Source: Calditrichia bacterium
Lineage (GTDB): Bacteria; Calditrichota; Calditrichia; RBG-13-44-9; J075
NCBI GenBank assembly: GCA_028284905.1
Contig: JANQQU010000063.1
Location: 1 to 64,000, forward strand
Length of the DNA stretch: 64,000 bases
Direction of reading: 5' to 3'
Made by a program: the position numbers and the translations under genes. Each line of letters opens with the position of its first letter. Within the stretch, counting starts at the first letter, position 1. The notes beneath the pieces are model-generated. The model did no database searches. It was given only the letters and a program-made list of their open reading frames with translations, and was not told the origin of the DNA. Below, piece after piece: positions 54,352 to 62,013 of the stretch.

Positions 54352-55869
54352 ATGAGAAAAATTCAAACCAAATTTATACTTATTTTTATCGGGATAGTGG
54401 TTATACCGCTGTTTCCCCTGGCCTGGTTGGTGAATGGTTTAGTGCTGGAGGGCTATCAACTCGGGGTAAATCCGCAGGTAGAAACCGTGCTGGAGAATAG
54501 CGTTGGTTTTTCCCAGGAAATTTACCAGACCCGAAAGGTTGAATTGGCAAATCAACTGGAACATATGATCGACCGCCAGCTGAATGAATCCCCGAACAGA
54601 GAAACAATTTCTTCCATCGAATTTCCCGCTGAAGCAGATGGCTGGCAATGGATGGCTTACCAGGTGCGTGAGCACAGCGGCACTTTAATCTTTGAGAAAT
54701 ATCAGCAGGGCGTTTCTGTAGAAAATACCTCCCTGGGAAACGCCAGTTTCATCGATCGCCTGCGCGAAGCTGATAGTGATAAGCAGATTATCGCCAACCG
54801 GGGGGAGAATTTATTTATCGCTCTGGAGCGCCGGGCAGCTGCTGCGGATACGCTATACTTTTCCCTGGCCGGAAAGATGACCGACGAATTTTTAGCAAAC
54901 AGTGATCATGTCGTCGATGTCCTTCAACTATATCGTACCATGACCCTCTCCCCGGAATCTATTTTTGCCAGCTTTCAAAAAACTTTCCTCTTCATTGCAC
55001 TGGTTATTTTGGTAATCGCAGTCGTAGTGGCTATCTGGCTATCCCGGCGAATTACCCGGCCATTGGCAGCGCTGGTGACTGGTACGGAAGAGCTGGGGCG
55101 AGGGAATCTGGATTATCGTATTACCCAAACAACCAATGATGAAATCGGGGAATTGGTGCAGCATTTTAATCGGATGGGGAGCGAGCTGAAAGAATCCCAG
55201 GAAAGAGCGATCTACCTGGAAAAAATGGCGGCCTGGCAGGAAATCGCCCGCAGATTGGCCCATGAAATTAAGAATCCATTAACGCCAATTCAGTTAACTA
55301 TTCAGGAGATGGTCGATCAGTATGAGGGGGAAGACCAGGATTATGCCCAGTTATTGCAGGAGTGCCATGGGATCATTCGGGAAGAGATCGATAATTTACG
55401 CCGGCTGGTCCGAGAGTTCTCCGACTTTGGGCGCTTGCCGGAATTACAACGCAGTCCCGGCGACATCAATGCATTAATCCGCGATGTTGAAGGATTATAT
55501 ACCCATCGGAAAATTGACTCGCAATTGGCGAATGGATTACCGGAAATAAATTTTGATGAAGACCGTATCCGTCGCGTCCTGATAAACCTGATTGAAAATG
55601 CCGCCCAGGCAGACCCGAAAGAGCAACCGATTTGCATAACTTCGCAGATGAAAAACGAAGGTGTCCTCATTACTGTCGAAGATAAAGGTACTGGCGTTTC
55701 AGCGGAAATTCAGGAGAAAATCTTCGAGCCATATTTTACCACAAAAAATAACGGTATCGGTCTCGGCCTGGCGATCACTCGAAAAATGGTGGAAGAGCAT
55801 GGGGGAAATATTTCTCTGGCCTCAACACCGGGGGAAGGAAGTATTTTCTCTATCTGGTTACCGGCGTAG
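54352..55869 (+). CDS. NtrY-like membrane sensor histidine kinase
   Basis: A 505-residue kinase. One transmembrane helix near the N-terminus (KFILIFIGIVVIPLFPLAWLV) and a second at about residues 203-223 (FLFIALVILVIAVVVAIWL) enclose a periplasmic sensor domain. HAMP (SRRITRPLAALVTGTEELG) leads to HisKA with His in ARRLAHEIKNPLTPIQ and HATPase (NLIENAAQA, YFTTKNNGIGLGLAIT). These are NtrY-type signatures. The ATG at 54352 is chosen where the membrane helix begins; the upstream reading enters the hairpin. Its NtrC-type partner lies 122 bases downstream, separated by a palindromic repeat. Confidence 0.88.
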   Translation: MRKIQTKFILIFIGIVVIPLFPLAWLVNGLVLEGYQLGVNPQVETVLENSVGFSQEIYQTRKVELANQLEHMIDRQLNESPNRETISSIEFPAEADGWQWMAYQVREHSGTLIFEKYQQGVSVENTSLGNASFIDRLREADSDKQIIANRGENLFIALERRAAAADTLYFSLAGKMTDEFLANSDHVVDVLQLYRTMTLSPESIFASFQKTFLFIALVILVIAVVVAIWLSRRITRPLAALVTGTEELGRGNLDYRITQTTNDEIGELVQHFNRMGSELKESQERAIYLEKMAAWQEIARRLAHEIKNPLTPIQLTIQEMVDQYEGEDQDYAQLLQECHGIIREEIDNLRRLVREFSDFGRLPELQRSPGDINALIRDVEGLYTHRKIDSQLANGLPEINFDEDRIRRVLINLIENAAQADPKEQPICITSQMKNEGVLITVEDKGTGVSAEIQEKIFEPYFTTKNNGIGLGLAITRKMVEEHGGNISLASTPGEGSIFSIWLPA

Positions 55870-55873
55870 AAGA

Positions 55874-55972
55874 GAATGCGGAATGGCGAATGCGGAATTC
55901 GGAATGGTGAATTGGGAACTCAATCTTTTGCATTTATAATTCCGCATTCCGAGTTCGACATTCCGCATTCCA
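55874..55972. repeat. Palindromic repeat family B, copy 2
   Basis: GAATGCGGAATGGCGAATGCG and a GGAATTCGGAATGG block face ATTCCGCATTCCGAG and ATTCCGCATTCCAAA in an imperfect hairpin about 100 bases long. It fills nearly all of the gap between kinase and regulator genes of the NtrY/NtrX-type pair. Copy 1 is at 4664-4735. Confidence 0.8.
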
Positions 55973-55991
55973 AAACTAAAAGGCAATCATT

Positions 55992-57344
55992 ATGAAAAAC
56001 CTATCCGTCCATATCGTTGATGACGAGAAAAATATCCGCCGCTCATTTGAGTTAATTCTGCGGACAAAATCCTTTCGGGTAAAATCATTCCCCGATGCCC
56101 CTGCATTTCTGGAGGCTTGTGAGGAAGATGCACCGGATGTCGTCTTCATGGATGTGATGATGCCGGAAATGGATGGCATCGAAGCGCTTAAAAGGCTGAA
56201 GGAGTTATCACCGGATACTGAAGTGGTGATGATTTCCGGGCACGCCACGCTCAGCAATGCCGTGGAAGCGACGCGTGCCGGCGCATACGACTTTCTCGAG
56301 AAGCCGCTGCAGAAAGAAAAAATCCTGCTGACGCTGAAGCATTTGCAGGAACGACGGTCACTGGCCAGTCAATATAATCGCCTGCAGCAATCGGTCTCCG
56401 AACAATATCGCATTATTGGCGAATCTCCGGAAATCCAGGGGGTAATGAAAAAGATTGAAAAAGTCGCACCCACCGATAGCAAAGTCCTGATTACCGGTGA
56501 GAGCGGGGTTGGGAAAGAGCTGGTTGCCTATGCGATTCATCAAAATAGCCCGCGCGCTCGGGAAGCCTTTATAAAAATGAACTGCGCTGCTATCCCGGAA
56601 GATTTAATCGAAAGCGAACTCTTTGGAAACGAAAAAGGCGCTTTTACCGGCGCCTCCGAACGGCGGGACGGAAAATTTGCCCAGGCTCATCTCGGCACGC
56701 TATTTCTGGATGAAGTTGGCGACATGAGTCTGCGAGTGCAAACTAAAGTGCTGCGGGTGTTGCAGGATGGCGAGTTTCAGCGCGTCGGAGGAAAAGAGAT
56801 TCTTAAAGCGGATGTGCGCATTATCGCCGCAACGAATCGCAATCTGGAAGAGATGACTGCCAATGGCGAGTTTCGTGAAGACCTCTATTTTCGCCTAAAC
56901 GTACTACCGATTGAAATGCCCCCTTTGCGGGCGCGCGCCGGCGATGTCACCCTATTGACAAAACATTTCCTCGAAAAATATTGTTCGAAAAATAATCGAC
57001 GTACCCCAGTGGTGGATAAAGCAGTGTTTAATATTCTCGAAAGCTATCACTGGCCGGGAAATATCCGGGAATTACAAAACCTGGTAGAGCGGCTGATTAT
57101 TCTCTCTGATGAAAACCAGATAGGGCTCGACGATCTTCCCGGCCACCTACGCCAAACAAACTTTCCGGTCAACGAGATAACGCCGGGCAGCAAAACCCTT
57201 AATGAAGTGCGGGAAGCAGTCGAGAAAGCCTATATCGAGCAATGTCTTGCTCACGCCGGAGGGAATGTCTCTCAAGCCGCCCGCCTGCTGGGAATGGAGC
57301 GGACAAATCTACACAAAAAGATGAAATCCCTGGGGCTTCGTTGA
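55992..57344 (+). CDS. NtrC-family sigma54-dependent response regulator
   Basis: A 450-residue regulator. Receiver: DDE near residue 11, Asp54 in VFMDVMMPEMDG, Lys in FLEKPLQ. AAA+ domain (about 140-375): Walker A GESGVGKE, GAFTGASERRDG (the sigma54-contact GAFTGA loop intact), Walker B LFLDEVGDM and the RARAGDV arginine-finger region. The C-terminal Fis-type helix-turn-helix is NVSQAARLLGMERTNLHKKM. It activates sigma54 promoters; it is the partner of the NtrY-like kinase. A terminator-like hairpin overlaps its end. Confidence 0.93.
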   Translation: MKNLSVHIVDDEKNIRRSFELILRTKSFRVKSFPDAPAFLEACEEDAPDVVFMDVMMPEMDGIEALKRLKELSPDTEVVMISGHATLSNAVEATRAGAYDFLEKPLQKEKILLTLKHLQERRSLASQYNRLQQSVSEQYRIIGESPEIQGVMKKIEKVAPTDSKVLITGESGVGKELVAYAIHQNSPRAREAFIKMNCAAIPEDLIESELFGNEKGAFTGASERRDGKFAQAHLGTLFLDEVGDMSLRVQTKVLRVLQDGEFQRVGGKEILKADVRIIAATNRNLEEMTANGEFREDLYFRLNVLPIEMPPLRARAGDVTLLTKHFLEKYCSKNNRRTPVVDKAVFNILESYHWPGNIRELQNLVERLIILSDENQIGLDDLPGHLRQTNFPVNEITPGSKTLNEVREAVEKAYIEQCLAHAGGNVSQAARLLGMERTNLHKKMKSLGLR

Positions 57345-57346
57345 TT

Positions 57347-57390
57347 ACTGGCGGTTGGCAGCAATTTTGCCCCTGCCAACTGCCACCAGT
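57347..57390 (+). terminator. Hairpin after the NtrC-type gene
   Basis: ACTGGCGGTTGGCAG pairs with CTGCCAACTGCCACCAGT, a 15-base stem with a three-base bulge, starting three bases after the stop codon; ATTTTAG follows. In the 57345-57640 gap I also see the repeats at 57476-57532 and a CTGTATAG/CTATACAG pair near the next gene. Confidence 0.55.
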
Positions 57391-57475
57391 ATTTTAGCCC
57401 TCCACTATAACAACATCCTGCCGACAATATAAAAATGAACCAAAAGAATCGCCCAAAACACCCGAGCAATAAAAA

Positions 57476-57532
57476 GCCACGACTAACAACTGTTCACTGA
57501 TAACTGACAACTGTCCACTGACAACTTCCAAC
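57476..57532. repeat. Short GTTCACTGATAACTGACAACT-type tandem repeat
   Basis: Variants of a 13-17-base unit (CAACTGTTCACTGATAACTG, then ACAACTGTCCACTGACAAC) occur in tandem. It resembles short intergenic tandem arrays of many genomes; function unknown. Confidence 0.5.
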
Positions 57533-57575
57533 CTTAAAAAAATATATTCACGCCGGGGGGGAAGGAGTCGCTTGC

Positions 57576-57616
57576 CTGTATAGTTTATCGGGGCTACCAA
57601 GGGGAATCCTATACAG
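57576..57616. promoter_or_regulatory. CTGTATAG / CTATACAG inverted repeat
   Basis: A perfect 8-base inverted repeat (57576-57583 and 57609-57616) separated by 25 bases, 25 bases before the ATG at 57641. It could be an operator or a leader hairpin for the sorted protein; I cannot decide which. Confidence 0.4.
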
Positions 57617-57640
57617 TTTATTCACTTATAAGGAGTATCA

Positions 57641-60600
57641 ATGACTAAGCGATTCAACATTCAAACACTAATGATTCTTTTACTGATGTTTTGCGGAAGC
57701 GGCTATCTCTTTGCTCAGGGCTCTCCCAATGTGCCTTTGCTGGTAAATGTGAATCCGCATCCCAGTGCCGGTTATAATGAGGTTTGGGGCTATACCGCAC
57801 CGGATGGCCGGGAATATGCACTGCTCGGCGTTCAAAACGGAACCAGTGTTATCGATATTACAGATACTGATAACCCATCCGAAATCAATTTTATTCCCAG
57901 CAATAGCAGTCTCTGGAAAGACCTTAAAACTTACCAGCACTATGCATATGCTGTCAATGAAAGTGGCGGTGGATTACAGATCATCGATCTTTCCGACCTG
58001 CCGAATTCTGCACCGCTGGTTGCCACTTTTAATGGCTTTAATACCTCACACAATATTTACATCGACGAAGAGACTGGCATCATGCTCGCCGAAGGTAGCT
58101 TTGGTAGTGCTGTCCGGGTAATCAGCCTGGCCGATCCGCTTAATCCGGTCGAGATCTCCACTTTTGGCGTCGAATGTCATGACATCATCTACCAGGATGG
58201 CATCGCTTATGTCTCCGAAGGTAATCAAGGCAGCTTCGGTGTTTACGACTTAACGGATCCGTCTGATCCGTTTTTTATTACGCAGATCAATGTGCCTTCC
58301 GCCGGTTATGCGCACAATGCCTGGCCAACCGAAGATGGACAGTTTCTGATGACTACTGAAGAAACCGGCGGCAAAACGATTAAAATGTGGGATGTCTCCG
58401 ATCCGACCAACGCCAGTATTACCGATCAGGTACTCGGGCCGAACGGATTGGCGCATAACACCCACATTAAGGGAAATTATGCTTACGTTTCCCACTACTC
58501 TGTCGGTTTAAGAATTTATGACATTACTGATAAATATGATATTCTCGACGCCGGTCATTATGACACCTATCCCAATGGCAATGGCGGCGGTTTCGATGGC
58601 GCATGGGGCGCATATCCTTTCTTCCGTTCCGGAAAAGTATTGATCTCGGATCAAACTACCGGTCTTTATGTGGTTTATTTTGCCGGTGCCCGGGAAGGGG
58701 ATGATGACGATCCGAATGCCCCGACAGACGTTGCTGCATACAGTGACTATAACACACCGACTGAAATTACCCTTACCTGGAGCGACCCCACGGAATTTTT
58801 CGGTGGAGGGACGCTGAACCCGGAAGATTTCACTATAGAGGTTGAACGGGATGGTAATCCGGTGGGCTCTATTGCCGGTGGCACGGAAACTTTCAGCGAT
58901 AATGGCTTAACCGATGGTCAGCTCTACAACTATGAAGTTTATGCAAAAGTGATTGCTACAGACAGCACCAGTGAAGCGCGCACTGCCGAATGGCATGCGG
59001 GTGGATCTCCGGTACCTGCCGCGCCGGCAAATCTAAGTTGTAGCCCGACCGTCAGCGATGTGACTCTGACCTGGGAAGATCCGACGACACAGTCCGATGG
59101 CACTCCATTGGATGATCTGGCAGAAATTAATATCTATCGCAATGGCGCCTTGATTAACACCGTTGCCGCCGGCACCGGCAGTTATGTCGATACGCCCCCA
59201 ACCGGCTTTTCTTATGATTATCACCTGACAGCGGTTGATAGCGAAGTACCGGCAAACGAAAGTGCGCCGGGGAACACGGTTAATTGTTACGCCGGTGATG
59301 TGCCGGACTTTCTCGTTTGGGTGGGTCCGGATGCGATCGGTCCTGGTGCGGACAGTGGCGACAGCCTTTTTGCAGCACTAATCGCCAATGGGGAAAGTGC
59401 TTTCCTGACAAACGATCTTTTTGAATTTGGCGGGTTGGATGTTTATGAAGGTGTTTTCGTGGTATTAGGCATCTTTGGTGATAATCACGTTCTCAATGGC
59501 AATGCGCCGGAAGCCGATGCCCTGGAAGCCTATTTGCAAAACGGCGGCCGCCTCTATCTCGAAGGTGGCGATTGTTATAACTATGATCCGGATCAGGGTG
59601 CTTATAATATTCGTCCCTGGTTTGGCGTAGATGATGGCCCCGATGGTAGCGGCGATGTCGATGGCATTACCGGTCTCAACGATCTGTCCGCATTTTCCTT
59701 CGCATATAATGGCGCAGATAACTGGATGGACGAATTACAGCCAAACGGCTCAGTCGGTATCTGGAAAAATGCCGATAATTCCGACATTAGCGGTGTGTTT
59801 TATGATGGTTTTGGCAGCGGTACTTCTATTGGGGTGGTTCCCTCTTTTGGTGGATTGGTCGATAATGGCAGTGTGCCGCTCCGGGAAGGCACTTTTAGTG
59901 CGACCGCAGAAAAGCCGGCCCAGCCGTTAACCCGCGAAGCCGTAAAAAAACGGACAGCAAAAGCGCCCCGGAAACCATTTGTGAAAAAAGCTGCCTGGTA
60001 TCCGGAATTAAAGGAGCAGCGTAAGCCTGCCAACGAGCTTTTTAAAGTAACATCCCGTGGCGTGGAAATTTTTGCCAATACCAAAGTCGACCTAATGGCT
60101 GCATACCTGGGAATGCTCGGATATACCGGCGGCCCGCGCATCTGGATGAACGCTTCTAACGTTAGCCACACTTCCCCGGTTGGCGGCAATGGTAACGAAA
60201 CAGTACGCATTTTTAATACCGGTAGCGCCTCGGGCGAAGATCTTTCTTTCAGCATTACCGCAAACCCGGCAGTTGCCTGGTTAAATATCGATCCGGCATC
60301 TGGCACACTGGCCAGCGGTGAGTGGGTAGATGTTGTTTTTTCATTCGATGCTAATGGCCTCAACGGAGGCAGCTACAACACTATGTTGGAAATTACCAGC
60401 AACGACGCCAATTCGCCGATGGTCGAACTCCCGGTTGAGTTAGTGGTTGATGCAGTAGCGGCAATCGTTCTGGAAACCGGTAGTGTGGATTTCGACACCG
60501 TTTTTGTTGGGGAACAGTCCACCGCCGAATTTTATGTCTACAACGAAGGTGGCGCGACGCTGGACGTGACGGAACTCAGTGCTACCCACGGCGCCTTTAC

Positions 60601-61078
60601 GGTAAATACGTCCCCATTCTCGGTACTGGCCGGTGATAGTCAGGCTGTTTCGGTAACTTTTGCACCGGCAGAGGTTGGTAGTTTTGCCGCCCAGTTGAAG
60701 ATTGCCAGCAATAGCCAGGATGCCGATACCGTAACCGTTGATTTACAGGGCGTCGGTGCCTTGGTGACCGGCATTAACGGCAATACCGGGCTACCGGAAA
60801 CGTTTGCCGTGAAGCCGAACTATCCCAATCCTTTCAATCCATCAACCCGAATTGAATTTCAATTACCGGAAGCCGCCACGGTTAGCCTGGACATTTATAA
60901 TATGCTTGGGCAAAAGGTGCGTTCGCTGGTCAATAGCCAATCACTTTCCGCAGGGTATCATATTGCCGAATGGGATGGCAGAAATTCGGAGGGTAACTGG
61001 GTAGGCAGTGGTATATACATATATCGCTTTTCCGCGGGTAAATTTACACAGACTCGCAAAATGATTTTGATGAAGTAA
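57641..61078 (+). CDS. Large secreted anchor-B / Fn3 protein with Por sorting signal
   Basis: An 1145-residue exported protein. Signal peptide (LILLLMFCGSGYLFAQ); LVIVD-type propeller (about 30-350, the choice-of-anchor-B class: VIDITDTDNPSEI, IIDLSDLPNSAPLV, VYDLTDPSDPFFI); two Fn3 domains (about 365-560, PNAPTDVAAYSDYN and PAAPANLSCSP starts); a lysine-rich linker; an Ig/ASPM-like domain (about 930-1040); and a C-terminal sorting domain (NYPNPFNPSTRIEFQLPE, GIYIYRFSAGKF). The Fn3 pair closely resembles that in the downstream protease. AAGGAG precedes the ATG; a terminator follows at 61101. Surface role, no catalytic motif seen. Confidence 0.88.
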   Translation: MTKRFNIQTLMILLLMFCGSGYLFAQGSPNVPLLVNVNPHPSAGYNEVWGYTAPDGREYALLGVQNGTSVIDITDTDNPSEINFIPSNSSLWKDLKTYQHYAYAVNESGGGLQIIDLSDLPNSAPLVATFNGFNTSHNIYIDEETGIMLAEGSFGSAVRVISLADPLNPVEISTFGVECHDIIYQDGIAYVSEGNQGSFGVYDLTDPSDPFFITQINVPSAGYAHNAWPTEDGQFLMTTEETGGKTIKMWDVSDPTNASITDQVLGPNGLAHNTHIKGNYAYVSHYSVGLRIYDITDKYDILDAGHYDTYPNGNGGGFDGAWGAYPFFRSGKVLISDQTTGLYVVYFAGAREGDDDDPNAPTDVAAYSDYNTPTEITLTWSDPTEFFGGGTLNPEDFTIEVERDGNPVGSIAGGTETFSDNGLTDGQLYNYEVYAKVIATDSTSEARTAEWHAGGSPVPAAPANLSCSPTVSDVTLTWEDPTTQSDGTPLDDLAEINIYRNGALINTVAAGTGSYVDTPPTGFSYDYHLTAVDSEVPANESAPGNTVNCYAGDVPDFLVWVGPDAIGPGADSGDSLFAALIANGESAFLTNDLFEFGGLDVYEGVFVVLGIFGDNHVLNGNAPEADALEAYLQNGGRLYLEGGDCYNYDPDQGAYNIRPWFGVDDGPDGSGDVDGITGLNDLSAFSFAYNGADNWMDELQPNGSVGIWKNADNSDISGVFYDGFGSGTSIGVVPSFGGLVDNGSVPLREGTFSATAEKPAQPLTREAVKKRTAKAPRKPFVKKAAWYPELKEQRKPANELFKVTSRGVEIFANTKVDLMAAYLGMLGYTGGPRIWMNASNVSHTSPVGGNGNETVRIFNTGSASGEDLSFSITANPAVAWLNIDPASGTLASGEWVDVVFSFDANGLNGGSYNTMLEITSNDANSPMVELPVELVVDAVAAIVLETGSVDFDTVFVGEQSTAEFYVYNEGGATLDVTELSATHGAFTVNTSPFSVLAGDSQAVSVTFAPAEVGSFAAQLKIASNSQDADTVTVDLQGVGALVTGINGNTGLPETFAVKPNYPNPFNPSTRIEFQLPEAATVSLDIYNMLGQKVRSLVNSQSLSAGYHIAEWDGRNSEGNWVGSGIYIYRFSAGKFTQTRKMILMK

Positions 61079-61100
61079 AATATCTCTTTGAATAAAGTTA

Positions 61101-61138
61101 TACAGGCAGATCTTTAATTGGTAAAGTGTCTGCCTGTA
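61101..61138 (+). terminator. Rho-independent-like terminator
   Basis: TACAGGCAGA and TCTGCCTGTA form a perfect 10-base stem with an 18-base loop, followed by TTCTGTTGTTTTC. It closes the sorted-protein gene. Confidence 0.7.
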
Positions 61139-62000
61139 TTCTGTTGTTTTCTATGACTTTGAATGTGTTCTTTTGAAACAGCTAAGAAGCGTATGCACAT
61201 GTTTTCAGCCTTAAACTGTTATTTACCAAAAATTAGCAGAATAAGATGTTTGAAATAATTGTTCATTGCAGTATCTTAAAGACGCTCTCTTCTTGATAGC
61301 TTTTTCGATATGTTCGTAACCCTGATGATCTGATAGTAAGCGGAAGTGCCATAATTTGCACATCCTTATTATAGATATAAGCTTGTTATTTACCCCTGAT
61401 CATACTCATCGCGATCTTCGGTATCGATAAGTGTTTTCTCTTTTTTTAGTATCTCTTTTACAGGTGACAATCGCTGGATGAACGAACGATTCTTGGTTTT
61501 TGTAACATCATCTTTGCTTTATAAAACAACCGCTTGTCTGCAGAATGTTTCCCAACAATGCCTGCAGACGATTAATAAGCCAGCAAACCTGCTGCTGTTT
61601 TTTCAGGTCTGGCAAAGTATCTTACTTCAGGAAAAAACTCAGAAATTGTCAGCTCGCCTAAAAACCCTTTCGTTATTTGATAAAAAATTTGCTAATTATC
61701 CGGAATTGAAAATATTTCCAAACCAATTCCCATTTTCCCAACAGAATCGGAGTTTCTGTTACTTTTAAAGCCAGTCTTTCAGCATGCTGTTTATCAGAAT
61801 GAACAAAATTTGTGCAGACAAAAAGATATATGTCATAGTTCTACATTTCATTATTCCTGATACCAACATTCTTGAAGTTGGGCAGAGGATTTTGAGATGG
61901 TTTACGATTTACAAAGCTAAATAATTTACTAAATCCCTCAGGTGTTTCTATGGGGTTGAGAGTACTCATAGGAAATCCTGTAATTAATCATTCATCTTAT
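61139..62000. other. AT-rich gap without an accepted gene
   Basis: A plus-strand frame of 96 codons (61478-61768) is present but has no ribosome-binding site, no recognisable family and low-complexity content, so I do not call it. No repeats of the families listed, no RNA gene and no promoter of note are visible; the region just upstream of 62014 holds the AAAGGAG site of the protease. Confidence 0.5.
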
Positions 62001-62013
62001 TAAAGGAGTTTTT

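Noticed and set aside
61478-61768. 96-codon plus-strand frame in the gap before the subtilase
   Set aside because: No ribosome-binding site, no known family, AT-rich surroundings; taken as a chance frame.
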